The notes: generated by a model not told the origin, from the sequence alone. Numbered from the stretch's first letter, positions 27,398-38,039 are shown. The stretch: DNA of 64,000 nucleotides from Bacillus sp. DTU_2020_1000418_1_SI_GHA_SEK_038 (GCF_032341175.1 NZ_CP135435.1:4154001-4218000); one strand, 5' to 3'. Made by a program: numbers and translations.

Positions 27398-28405
27398 TTA
27401 AAATAGGTTGAGCAGTTCTTTTAATAGTGCGGTTAAGAAAATATTGGCTAAGGCAATTGGCAGGAGAACCTTCCAGCCAAATTCCATTAATTGGTCTGCA
27501 CGCACACGCGGGAATGTGGAACGGAACCACAGCAGTATGAAGATAACTAATGTGAATTTAAGTGCGAACCATATGGCTCCCGGGATAAATCCTAAGAACG
27601 GAAGAGGCAGCCATCCGCCTAAGAACAACACAGTTGTCAGAGCAGCCATCGCAAATAGGTACACATATTCTGCTAGCATGAAAAATGCCCAGCGGAAGCC
27701 GGAATATTCGACATGGAACCCGGAAATGAGCTCAGATTCTGATTCAGGCAAATCAAATGGAACACGGTTTAATTCGGCAACAGATGCAATGAAGAAAACG
27801 ATAAAGGCAATTGGCTGCCAGATGATGAACCAGCCATTTCTTTGTGCATCCACGATATCATTTAAATTTAAGCTTCCTGATAGAAGGATGACGCCGACAA
27901 CAGACATAACGAGCGGGATTTCATAGGAAATCATCTGTGCCGCTGCACGCATTCCCCCAAGGAGAGCATATTTATTGTTTGAAGCCCACGCTCCTGTTAC
28001 AATTCCTACTGTAGTGATACCGGAAACGGCGATATAGTAAAGCAGACCCACTCCGATATCAGCAAATTGAAATTTATCGGTAAAAGGAATCGCTGCAAGC
28101 ACCATGAATGACGGTGCAAACGCGATGACAGGTGCTATTATGAATAGCGGCCGGTCCGCAAGCTTAGGAATAATGTCTTCTTTTAAAAGCAGCTTTAGAA
28201 CGTCAGCAACTGTTTGTAATAACCCCCAGCGTCCACCGACTTGGTTAGGACCATGGCGCATTTGCATATATCCCATTACTTTACGCTCTGCTAAAATGCA
28301 GTAAGTGACGAAGCCTAGAACGACTAATAGTAAAACGGTAGCTAGTAAGAAGAAAATTCCGAAATTCATTAATCCGGGACTAGAATGCAATAGTTCTTCT
28401 ACCAT
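27398..28405 (-). CDS. nuoH: NADH-quinone oxidoreductase subunit H
   Basis: A 335-residue, eight-helix subunit that lines the quinone chamber. Conserved loops are visible: AERKVMGYMQMRHGPNQVG and AELNRVPFDLPESESELISG. Its ATG overlaps the nuoD stop by one base, and a GGGGAGGTGG site lies in the nuoD 3' end. Confidence 0.95.
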   Translation of the reverse strand: MVEELLHSSPGLMNFGIFFLLATVLLLVVLGFVTYCILAERKVMGYMQMRHGPNQVGGRWGLLQTVADVLKLLLKEDIIPKLADRPLFIIAPVIAFAPSFMVLAAIPFTDKFQFADIGVGLLYYIAVSGITTVGIVTGAWASNNKYALLGGMRAAAQMISYEIPLVMSVVGVILLSGSLNLNDIVDAQRNGWFIIWQPIAFIVFFIASVAELNRVPFDLPESESELISGFHVEYSGFRWAFFMLAEYVYLFAMAALTTVLFLGGWLPLPFLGFIPGAIWFALKFTLVIFILLWFRSTFPRVRADQLMEFGWKVLLPIALANIFLTALLKELLNLF

Positions 28406-29505
28406 TAACCGTCCACCTCCCCGAGGACAATATCAATTCCTCCTAAAATGGCAATCATGTTTGCTATGTTTTCGCCTTCAAGCAGCTTAGGGAGAATTTG
28501 CAGATTATAGAAGGACGGTCTTCTGAACTTAAGTCGATACGGTTCTTTTTTCCCGTCACTGTATATATAGCAGCCAATTTCTCCACGTGGAGATTCGATT
28601 CTGACAAATGCCTCTCCTTTTGGAGCCTTAATAATCTTTGGTACCTTGGCCATGATTTCTCCCTCTGCCGGGAATTGTTCACACGCCTGTTCAAGAATTT
28701 TCAGCGACTCTTCAATCTCTTCTATTCGAACATGATAGCGTGCCCATGCATCCCCTTCTTCACGGGTAATCACGTTAAAATCAAAGCGGTCGTAAATGGA
28801 ATAAGGCTCATCCTTGCGAAGATCCCATTTCACTCCGGTACAGCGAAGTGTTGGTCCGCTTAATGAGTATTGGATGGCATCCTCTTTCGTATAAAAACCT
28901 ACACCTTTTACACGGCTCATGAAAATTTCATTTCCCGTTACAAGCTGATGATAACCGACCAGCTGTTCACGCATATAAGGAATGAATTCTTTTACCTTCT
29001 CAACCCAGCCCTCTGGTGCGTCCCATTTCACCCCGCCTACACGCATGTAGTTAAAGGTCAGGCGCGCGCCCGAAAGCTCGTTCAGCATATTAATGATCAT
29101 TTCCCTTTCCCGGAATGCATATAGGAAGGGACTTGTTGCCCCAAGGTCCAGTAAAAAAGTACCCCATGAAACTAAGTGACTGGCAACCCTGCCAAGTTCC
29201 ATCGCCATGACACGAAGGTATTCAGCCCGTTCCGGAACCTCGATCCCCATCATCGTTTCCACCGCGTGGCAGATGACATAGTTATTGGTCATTGCCGACA
29301 GATAATCCATTCGGTCAGTGTAGGGGATGATTTGTGTATATTGGAGATCTTCAGCCAATTTTTCCGTTCCGCGATGCAAATAACCGATGACTGGCTTTGC
29401 TTCTTTTATGATTTCCCCATCAATTTTGACAACGAGACGAAATACACCATGCGTACTTGGATGCTGAGGACCCACATTTAAGACCATTTCTTCAGTACGA
29501 ATCAC
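28405..29505 (-). CDS. nuoD: NADH-quinone oxidoreductase subunit D (49 kDa)
   Basis: A 366-residue soluble subunit of the quinone-reducing module, related to the large subunit of NiFe hydrogenases. The quinone-site His is in NVGPQHPSTHGVFRL, and SPRGEIGCYIYSDG is typical. It is a stand-alone gene, not fused to nuoC as in enterobacteria. Confidence 0.96.
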   Translation of the reverse strand: MIRTEEMVLNVGPQHPSTHGVFRLVVKIDGEIIKEAKPVIGYLHRGTEKLAEDLQYTQIIPYTDRMDYLSAMTNNYVICHAVETMMGIEVPERAEYLRVMAMELGRVASHLVSWGTFLLDLGATSPFLYAFREREMIINMLNELSGARLTFNYMRVGGVKWDAPEGWVEKVKEFIPYMREQLVGYHQLVTGNEIFMSRVKGVGFYTKEDAIQYSLSGPTLRCTGVKWDLRKDEPYSIYDRFDFNVITREEGDAWARYHVRIEEIEESLKILEQACEQFPAEGEIMAKVPKIIKAPKGEAFVRIESPRGEIGCYIYSDGKKEPYRLKFRRPSFYNLQILPKLLEGENIANMIAILGGIDIVLGEVDG

Positions 29506-29508
29506 TGG

Positions 29509-30762
29509 TTACACCTCCACATCATACGGTTCGTAGTCTTTTCTTAACGGATGGCCAATCCAATCATCTCCAAGGAGAATCCGATGCAGATTCGGGTGAC
29601 CTGTAAATTTAATGCCTAATAAATCATAGGTTTCACATTCAGGCCAATTTGCCCCTGCCCATAATGGCACCAGTGACTCAATGGTTGGTTCATCACGATC
29701 AATCTTTACTTTTAACGCAACTGATTGTCTATTTTTATATGAATATAAGTGAACATACACTTCCATATGTGTTTCAAAATCTGTCCCATGTGTTTCAGAT
29801 AAGTAATCAAAGCCCAGCTGCTCATTGTATTTAAGGAATTCAGCAAGCTTGAAGTATGATTCTTTATTTGCCACTAGGGTCGGAACATCTTTGGATAAAC
29901 TATTGATATAGTAATCTTCCAGCACATCTTGTCCGAGGTGCTCTCCAATAACCTTTACATACTTATCGAGATACGGCTGATTTGGTGATGGTTTCTTTTC
30001 CTCTGCAGGCTCAGCTGCGGCTTTTCCACCTGCTTTTGCCTTCGCGGCTGCGGCTGCGGCGGCTTTTGCTTTTGCAGCGGCGATCGCCTTCGCCTTTTCG
30101 TCATCACCAGCTCCGGCTGCTGCCTTCGCTTTGGCTGCAGCGGCAGCTTTTGCTTTTGCGGCTGCAATTGCTTTTGCTTTTTCATCATCACCAGCTGGGG
30201 TTTCTCCCGATTGCTTTGCCAGTGCAGCAGCTTTCGCTTTGGCGGCTGCGGCGGCCTTTGCCTTCGCGGCTGCAATCGCTTTCGCCTTTTCATCGTCACC
30301 GGCTGGAGCTTCTCCTGATTGCTTTGCCAATGCTGCAGCTTTCGCCTTAGCTGCTGCAGCGGCCTTGGCTTTAGCAGCGGCGGCGGCTTTTTGCTTCGCT
30401 ATATCAAGGTCTTCCGCGGGAGTTTCCTCCTTTGCTTCGCCCTCTTCTTTTGCTTTCATTTTCGCTAGTGCGGCGGCTTTCGCTTTGGCGGCGGCGGCAG
30501 CTTTTTGCTTCGCTATATCAAGGTCTTCCGCGGGAGTTTCCTCCTTCGCTTTGCCCTCTTCTTTTGCTTTCATTTTCGCTAATGCAGCGGCCTTCGCTTT
30601 GGCGGCGGCGGCAGCTTTTTGCTTCGCTATATCAAGGTCTTCCGCGGGAGTTTCTTCCTTCGCTTCGCCCTCTTCTTTTGCTTTCATTTTCGCTAGTGCA
30701 GCGGCCTTCGCTTTGGCGGCGGCCTCCTTTTTTAACTGTTCCAGATCCTTTTCCCCGCTCAT
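29509..30762 (-). CDS. nuoC: NADH-quinone oxidoreductase subunit C with long Ala/Lys-rich N-terminal extension
   Basis: The 417-residue protein has the 30-kDa NuoC domain only in its last 150 residues or so (ETYDLLGIKFTGHPNLHRI is the family signature). About residues 5-255 are an Ala/Lys/Glu repeat: units such as AKAKAAALAKMKAKEEG and KEETPAEDLDIAKQKAAAA recur three or more times, then shorter AKAKAAA blocks. It should form long charged helices. NuoC alone is normally about 150-200 residues, so more than half of this protein is extension. I recall similar but shorter tails in other bacilli. The repeat DNA (30000-30750) is prone to length change. Confidence 0.93.
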   Translation of the reverse strand: MSGEKDLEQLKKEAAAKAKAAALAKMKAKEEGEAKEETPAEDLDIAKQKAAAAAKAKAAALAKMKAKEEGKAKEETPAEDLDIAKQKAAAAAKAKAAALAKMKAKEEGEAKEETPAEDLDIAKQKAAAAAKAKAAAAAKAKAAALAKQSGEAPAGDDEKAKAIAAAKAKAAAAAKAKAAALAKQSGETPAGDDEKAKAIAAAKAKAAAAAKAKAAAGAGDDEKAKAIAAAKAKAAAAAAAKAKAGGKAAAEPAEEKKPSPNQPYLDKYVKVIGEHLGQDVLEDYYINSLSKDVPTLVANKESYFKLAEFLKYNEQLGFDYLSETHGTDFETHMEVYVHLYSYKNRQSVALKVKIDRDEPTIESLVPLWAGANWPECETYDLLGIKFTGHPNLHRILLGDDWIGHPLRKDYEPYDVEV

Positions 30763-30765
30763 AGG

Positions 30766-31278
30766 TTAGATCACCTTCTTCCCAGTTTTAGCCTCGTAGC
30801 GGATTTTTTCCTTTAATTTATTAATTCCATATATTAATGCTGCCGGATTCGGAGGACATCCTGGGATATAAACATCAACAGGAACAATTTGGTCGACACC
30901 CTTCACAACGGCATAGGATTTCACATATGGTCCTCCCGCTGTTGCACAGGAACCCATTGCAATAACCCACTTCGGCTCTGGCATTTGATCATACAAACGG
31001 CGAACAATTGGCGCCATTTTTTTCGTAACGGTACCTGAAACAATCATGACATCGGATTGACGAGGGGATGTCCGGAAAAACGAACCAAAACGGTCTAAAT
31101 CATAGTGAGCACCACCGACACCCATCATTTCAATGGCACAACAAGCAAGCCCGAAGGTCATTGGATACAATGAGTTACTCCGTGCCCAAGCTTTTATTTG
31201 TTCCAAAGTTGCCATAAATACATTTCGCTGCAATTCTTCCATTTCTTTAGGTGAAATATCTTCCAATTTTAAGTCCAT
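30766..31278 (-). CDS. nuoB: NADH-quinone oxidoreductase subunit B
   Basis: A 170-residue subunit that holds cluster N2, the last Fe-S centre before quinone. All four ligand cysteines are visible: the tandem pair in LACCAIEMM, then GSCAT and GCPPNP. The ATG at 31278 is preceded by AGAAGGTG inside the end of nuoA (10-bp overlap); an upstream in-frame start at 31299 is less likely. Confidence 0.96.
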   Translation of the reverse strand: MDLKLEDISPKEMEELQRNVFMATLEQIKAWARSNSLYPMTFGLACCAIEMMGVGGAHYDLDRFGSFFRTSPRQSDVMIVSGTVTKKMAPIVRRLYDQMPEPKWVIAMGSCATAGGPYVKSYAVVKGVDQIVPVDVYIPGCPPNPAALIYGINKLKEKIRYEAKTGKKVI

Positions 31279-31643
31279 TTTAACACCTTCTTCTTCCATG
31301 CATAAATGAGACCGATGACAAGCATAAATACGAAAATCAACATTTCTATTAATGCAAAGATTCCGAGTTTTTCATAGGCAACAGCCCACGGATACAAAAA
31401 TACCGTTTCCACATCAAAAATAACAAACATGAGTGCAAAAACATAATAGCGGATATTAAACTGCACCCATGAATCATGGAATGGCTCAATCCCACTCTCG
31501 TACGTGGTATACTTCGTCTCATGCGGCTTGTATGGCCGCAGCAGCTTCCCTAAAAACAAAGCTACCACAGGTAACAAAATTCCAAGACATAGGAACACAA
31601 ACACTATCAAATAGTTATTTTGATATAAATTTAGAGTCTCCAT
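31269..31643 (-). CDS. nuoA: NADH-quinone oxidoreductase subunit A
   Basis: A 124-residue, three-helix membrane subunit; [12 protein letters not shown] and [19 protein letters not shown] are family signatures. It is the first gene of the operon. I place the start at 31643, since GGGGGGG precedes it; two more ATG-type codons lie 6 and 15 nt upstream. The promoter at 31696-31724 gives a leader of about 45 nt. Confidence 0.94.
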   Translation of the reverse strand: METLNLYQNNYLIVFVFLCLGILLPVVALFLGKLLRPYKPHETKYTTYESGIEPFHDSWVQFNIRYYVFALMFVIFDVETVFLYPWAVAYEKLGIFALIEMLIFVFMLVIGLIYAWKKKVLKWT

Positions 31644-31695
31644 GTCCATCCCCCCCAATATTATGAATTTTCTCTACCCAGTTGTAACCGTAACC

Positions 31696-31724
31696 ATTAT
31701 AGCACTCTTACCAATTTGTGTCGA
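31696..31724 (-). promoter_or_regulatory. SigA-type promoter of the nuo operon
   Basis: On the minus strand: -35 TCGACA (31724-31719), 17-bp spacer, extended -10 TGC-TATAAT (TATAAT at 31701-31696). The -35 box lies inside the left terminal inverted repeat (31714-31727) of the structured element. Confidence 0.75.
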
Positions 31725-31910
31725 TAAACCCAGCTATTTTACTGGAAATTCTCTCGACCCACAGAAAAAGCTTTTGCAGCGTTAAGAGCAGGCTCTCTTA
31801 AGCGGAAAAAGCTTTGTTCTGTGGGGGCAGCAGCGGAGCTGATGCCAGAGGTGCGGATGCACCTCGCAGAGAGAAAATTTCCAGAAAGCCGCCACATTAT
31901 CGACACAAAT
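31714..31910. repeat. Multi-branched inverted-repeat element (197 bp)
   Basis: Outer 14-bp perfect inverted ends ATTTGTGTCGATAA (31714-31727) and TTATCGACACAAAT (31897-31910). Inside, CTGGAAATTCTCTC (31742-31755) pairs with GAGAGAAAATTTCCAG (31869-31884, 2-nt bulge). Inside that are three adjacent hairpins: CCCACAGAA...TTCTGTGGG (31758-31825, paired almost throughout), GGCAGCAGC/GCTGATGCC (31826-31846) and GAGGTGC/GCACCTC (31848-31865). The result is a four-way-junction fold on either strand. No protein is encoded. It may be a small non-autonomous mobile element or a structured RNA; I do not recognise it. Confidence 0.85.
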
Positions 31911-31922
31911 CCCTCCCCCTGA

Positions 31923-31980
31923 GCATTTGCGTCATCCCAGAATCAACTCACCCGAACTACATCAAAGATGACGCAAATGC
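31923..31980. repeat. Perfect 14-bp inverted repeat, 30-nt loop
   Basis: GCATTTGCGTCATC (31923-31936) and GATGACGCAAATGC (31967-31980). It lies 13 nt beyond the branched element on the side away from nuoA. No T run follows on either strand, so it does not look like a terminator. Confidence 0.85.
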
Positions 31981-32387
31981 GAACTGCCAACTTCATATTT
32001 AAACTAATTTTTATAAGGGAAGAACCCCTCCATGTCCTTTAAAATGGGGGTACAGCTTAAAAGGTGCGTCCACACCGCTGGGATAACACTTCATACAGAA
32101 AATTATCCAGAAGTAATTTTTCAGAAAAACCCAACCCAGATTATTTCCCACTACCCATTAAACATGAAAAAAGCAAGATTTTCAGTGAGAAAAATCATTT
32201 ACAGCCTCTTTCCTCTAACTTCAATTTCACTAAATCACAATCTTACTTAATACTACTCTTATTAAACTATCCCCCAAAAAATAACCAAGCTTTTATTTTT
32301 ATAAAAGCACCCCAGATCTGAAAATACCCAATTGTGCTTTATTAAACCTTTATAGTGAACTTTATACGTTGCGGAGGTCCTAACACG
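31981..32387. other. About 400-bp gap, no gene seen
   Basis: A/T-rich sequence between the inverted repeats and array C1. Two short plus-strand frames (72 and 85 codons) have no ribosome binding site or recognisable product. Confidence 0.55.
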
Positions 32388-32870
32388 TTCCATGAACCTA
32401 TCATAATAAGCGTTTTGCATGGAGAGACTCATAAACACACACTATAAACCTCCCATAATGAGCGTTTTGCATGAATAGACTCATAAACACGCACTATGAA
32501 CCCTCTCATAGTGAGCGTTTTGCACGGATGGGCCCATAAACACGCACTATAAACCTCCCATAGTATGCGTTTTGCACGGATAGGCCCATAAGCACGCACT
32601 ATGAACCTCTCATAGTAAGCGTTTTGTATGGATAGACTCATAAACACGTACTATAAACCTCTCATAGTAAGCGTTTTGTATGGATAGACTCATAAACACG
32701 CACTATAAACCTCTCATAGTAAGCGTTTTGCACGGATAGACCCATAAACACGCACTATAAACCTCTCATAGTAAGCGTTTTGCACGGATAGACTTATAAA
32801 CACGCACTATGAACCTCCCATAGTGTGCGTTTTCCTTGAATAAGCTACTAAACACGCTCTAAAAACACTC
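32388..32870. repeat. Tandem array C1, family CACTATGAACC...CATAGT, 52 bp period
   Basis: Units carry CACTAT at about 32440, 32492, 32545, 32597, 32649, 32701, 32753 and 32805, i.e. 52 bp (one 53) apart, plus degenerate end units. Each has the inverted pair ACTAT-A/G...C-ATAGT around a 7-nt centre, then GCGTTTTGCA. It shares its core with arrays C2, C3 and C4. Confidence 0.92.
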
Positions 32871-32896
32871 GTTAGCTACCCTTAAAATGATAATCT

Positions 32897-33808
32897 TTAT
32901 AATTTCACATAATAAGTGTATTTACCCCGCCCCATTTGTTTAAAATTTTGCGCAAGCAGCCTTCTCATGGTTATCCTCGACTCAATAACTTTAAACCATT
33001 CCATCATGTCATTTGTGGTAATTTTTCTATCTGGAAAAAGGAATGTAAATTCCTCCACACCCCGTAGGAGTGCAGAAGTAATCCTCTCCTTATACTTACA
33101 CTCCTTACAAATTAATACATTTCCTTTAAGTTCAACATTAAACGAGTGGCAGCTAACACAAGTTATTCCCTTTTTCAACTCGTCATAGCTATAGTCAGGT
33201 AAACGTAAATAGGGTGACTTCTCAACATGCATCGATACTAATTGTTTTGCAAGCTTTAAATGGTTATCTTTATATTTTGCAGGATATTTGCTTAGTTGTT
33301 TAATAAAACGGTTAAGCTGCGTTGGAAAAATAATCGGAAGGTCTAATGAGGCCTGATATAAATAAAATTCGGGGTTGACGAAAATGAGGCATGTTTCGAT
33401 GGGGATGGTAATGCCAAGCTCCTGAAGCAACCTCCTAAAAATGGATTCACTTCGCTCTACCTGGTGCAACGGATTCCTAATTTCTGTTTTTGACAATGTA
33501 TACCACTTATCATCTTTGAGAAAATAATCACCCTCGTAATTTTTTATTTCAAAAATAAATATTTTCTCAGTTGAAATGAGCAGTGTATCTATTTGAAAAA
33601 CGGTATGATTATATTCAAGCATCAAGTCATTAATGATCAGCCAGTTTGTGGAGAGGGGTTCTGATATAGCATCAAACATGAGCTCCCCCTGATATCCCTT
33701 CTCAAGGGTCATATAATAATTCCGCTCCTTATCTGATAACTTCGTTCGTATATTTAAATATCTATAAAGCTTTAACTCTACTGATTCCTTGCGTATTTTA
33801 ATTATCAC
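32897..33808 (-). CDS. NERD-domain protein with C-terminal zinc ribbon
   Basis: A 303-residue protein. About residues 38-150 form a NERD (nuclease-related) domain; the putative active site Asp and Glu-x-Lys are visible in VFQIDTLLIS and IFIFEIKNYEG. A zinc ribbon CVSCHSF...CKEC lies near 215-240. NERD proteins are predicted nucleases with restriction-endonuclease fold and are often found with DNA-processing domains. The start is a GTG (33808) with GGAGTG 9 nt upstream. It is a lone gene between a repeat array and a large gap; codon use is A/T-rich relative to its neighbours, so acquisition is possible. Confidence 0.8.
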   Translation of the reverse strand: MIIKIRKESVELKLYRYLNIRTKLSDKERNYYMTLEKGYQGELMFDAISEPLSTNWLIINDLMLEYNHTVFQIDTLLISTEKIFIFEIKNYEGDYFLKDDKWYTLSKTEIRNPLHQVERSESIFRRLLQELGITIPIETCLIFVNPEFYLYQASLDLPIIFPTQLNRFIKQLSKYPAKYKDNHLKLAKQLVSMHVEKSPYLRLPDYSYDELKKGITCVSCHSFNVELKGNVLICKECKYKERITSALLRGVEEFTFLFPDRKITTNDMMEWFKVIESRITMRRLLAQNFKQMGRGKYTYYVKL

Positions 33809-34292
33809 CTTATTTACACTCCATTCATTATTCTCTTTTTAAAGGATTCCGAAAAAGACATTCAACATCATGCCATATACATCAAATCCTTTAATTAATT
33901 GGATTTACAACAGATTTAGGTGGAAGATCGCTGCACAATTGTGGTGTTAATTTTGAGGTTTGATTTTGAGGTGGTCGGGGGATCGCTCGCCTTAATTTTA
34001 AAACCATTTACAAAATTGTCAAGCAATACTTAATAGTAAAAATAGTAATTGAATAACCGTCTATAAAAATCTTAGCAAATGCTACATTCTTTTTATATTA
34101 GGCATTATATACCCTTTAATTAGAAATCCAATTTTACACTCCATTGAAAGCCAATGTAATTAACAAAAACATTCATGATTTTGCAATCTCAACCCAGATT
34201 GTAAATGTCTTTGGCTTCATTTCTCTGCGCCGATGATTACTAAGTACATCAAGGCTTGTTCATTGAATCCAACGACAATTTAGTTTTACACA
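33809..34292. other. 484-bp A/T-rich gap, no gene seen
   Basis: No open frame with a ribosome binding site. The only regularity seen is a short GATCGCT-containing direct repeat at about 33927 and 33981. Confidence 0.55.
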
Positions 34293-34323
34293 GAAAAAAA
34301 CAGCTCTGCAAAGTTCGCAAAGC
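34293..34323 (-). terminator. Terminator for the AlkD-like gene
   Basis: GCTCTGC and GCAAAGC form a 7-bp stem (one G-T pair) followed on the minus strand by TTTTTTTCTG. Confidence 0.75.
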
Positions 34324-34333
34324 CTCCATTTTT

Positions 34334-35041
34334 TTAACAAATACAAGTCTTTCTTTTTAATCCTACACGATCCTTATCTTCAATTTTTTTAATATACTCA
34401 GCTGCCAGTGGTACTTTACATGCCGTATTCCCAACGTCTACGTGCACCTTGCCAATATGTGACGCAACTTTTTTCGCCTCTTCCGATAAGGATTGGACAT
34501 AGGTTCCAACGGAAATGACAAAACCGTTCATAACGTACCGCACCCTGTTTCTTTCTTCATGAATCGTTGTCTCTACCTGTTTTAGTAATTCAGCAATTTC
34601 ATTTAGGTCCAAACTTTCATCTGGGGTAATGGATAAGTGGTTTGCATAGGTATTCCACCCACAGACAGCTATTATTTCATCATCAGATTTTATCCATTCT
34701 CTCGCCAACTCCAAAGCATATTCACTTTCTGCAGCCACTCCGGCAACAGTGTATTCCGCAGGTGCATACCAAGATGCTTTCTTAGCCCACTCCTGTAAAA
34801 TTTCCTTTGTCATCAATTTTGGATTCACCGAAAGACCCGCTAAATACATAGCGTCATAGTTCCCTGATCCATACAGAGCCAACGCCAAATCCTGATCCTT
34901 TTTCACAAATTTCACTAGTTTTTTCATATCCCCAATCTTTACACCAAAGAGCGGCTCCACCGCCCCATGACGCATCAACGTCTTTTTCGTCTGCTCCGTC
35001 CCTAATTCTTCAAGCCTTTTCATTATTTCTTCATAGGTCAT
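34334..35041 (-). CDS. DNA alkylation repair protein (AlkD-like)
   Basis: A 235-residue, all-helical HEAT-repeat protein of the AlkD family (PF08713), which excises bulky or cationic alkylated purines without base flipping. Features include FGVKIGDMKKLVK, WYAPAEYTVAGVAAES and CGWNTYANHLS. The ATG at 35041 lies behind GGAAGGGGG and is preferred to the longer frame to 35086. It is a single gene flanked by arrays C1/C2. The exact lesion specificity cannot be read from the sequence. Confidence 0.85.
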   Translation of the reverse strand: MTYEEIMKRLEELGTEQTKKTLMRHGAVEPLFGVKIGDMKKLVKFVKKDQDLALALYGSGNYDAMYLAGLSVNPKLMTKEILQEWAKKASWYAPAEYTVAGVAAESEYALELAREWIKSDDEIIAVCGWNTYANHLSITPDESLDLNEIAELLKQVETTIHEERNRVRYVMNGFVISVGTYVQSLSEEAKKVASHIGKVHVDVGNTACKVPLAAEYIKKIEDKDRVGLKRKTCIC

Positions 35042-35221
35042 ATTTATCCCCCTTCCACTAATCACAAACCTAATCCTTATCATCATTTTCTCTTATAAAA
35101 ATAAATTTAATTCTTTTATTCTTTAATTTTTGTAAAAATCCTGCCATTATCGCTCACGCTGATTAATTTCCTTTAATAATTTTTAAATTTAGGGTGCATA
35201 AAAATCTTATGAGAATCGTTT

Positions 35222-35990
35222 TAGACTGGCTTTAATAAAAACACGCTTTATGAACCTTCCATAGTTATCGTTTTCCATCTCCCTCTACCAAAATACGCAC
35301 TATGAACACTCCATAGTTATCGTTTTCCATCTCCCTCTACCAAAACACGCACTATGAACACTCCATAGTTATCGTTTTACATCTCTCTCTACCAAAACAT
35401 GCACTATGAACCTTCCATAGTTATCGTTTTACATCTCCCTCGACCGAAACACGCACTATGAACACTCCATAGTTATCGTTTTACATCTCTCTCTACCAAA
35501 ACACGCACTATGAACACTCCATAGTTATCGTTTTACATCTCTCTCTACCAAAACATGCACTATGAACAGCCTATAGTTATCGTTTTCCATCTCCCTCTAC
35601 CAAAACACGCACTATGAACACTCCATAGTTATCGTTTTACATCTCCCTCTACCAAAACACGCACTATGAACACTCCATAGTTATCGTTTTACATCTCTCT
35701 CTACCAAAACACGCACTATGAACACTCTATAGTTATCGTTTTCGCTCTCTCTCTACCAAAACACGCACTATAAACACTCCATAGTTATCGTTTTCGCTCT
35801 CTCTCCACCAAAACACGCACTATGAACACTTCATAGTTATCGTTTTCGCTCTCTCTCTACCAAAACACGCACTATGAACACTCTATAGTTATCGTTTTCC
35901 ATCTCTCTCCACCAAAACACGCACTATGAACACCCCATAGTTATCGTTTTCCATCTCCCTCCACCAAAATACCCACTATGAACACCAATT
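35222..35990. repeat. Tandem array C2, exact 52 bp period, about 15 units
   Basis: CACTATG starts at 35298, 35350, 35402, 35454, 35506, 35558, 35610, 35662, 35714, 35766, 35818, 35870, 35922 and 35974: thirteen successive steps of exactly 52 bp without an indel, plus a degenerate unit at 35246. Each unit reads ACACGCACTATGAACACT, then CCATAGTTATCGTTTT, then a C/T-rich CATCTCCCTCTACC. The inverted core is ACTATG-AACACTC-CATAGT. Point differences between units show that they are not recent identical copies. The whole unit repeats, so there are no unique spacers. Confidence 0.96.
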
Positions 35991-36009
35991 ATATAGCCAA
36001 TCTCCTCCC

Positions 36010-36050
36010 AAAAAACAAAAACACCCCCCAGCCGCAGCTGAGGAGTGTTT
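36010..36050 (-). terminator. Terminator for the atp operon
   Basis: ACACTCCTCAGC and GCTGGGGGGTGT form a strong stem with a TGCG loop, followed on the minus strand by TTTTGTTTTTTGG. It lies directly after the atpC stop. Confidence 0.9.
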
Positions 36051-36060
36051 GGTAACTTGA

Positions 36061-36471
<411 letters not shown>

Positions 36472-36490
36472 TTACCCTCCTGGTCCGAAA

Positions 36491-37924
<1,434 letters not shown>

Positions 37925-38039
37925 CTAGCAAATTCTAGAGGTGAGAGGCCAGATGTCGGATAATTAAATGTCAGCTTCTCAGTTGACCTCGTTTCCAACT
38001 CTATTATCTCAACCACTTGGTAAAAGCATATTCTTAAGA

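Noticed and set aside
30131..30769. Plus-strand 212-codon Ala/Phe-rich frame
   Set aside because: Complement of the nuoC Ala/Lys repeat; a shadow of coding DNA on the other strand.
35222..35990. CRISPR array
   Set aside because: The whole 52-bp unit repeats with point changes; there are no unique spacers and no cas genes in the window. The same holds for the other arrays.
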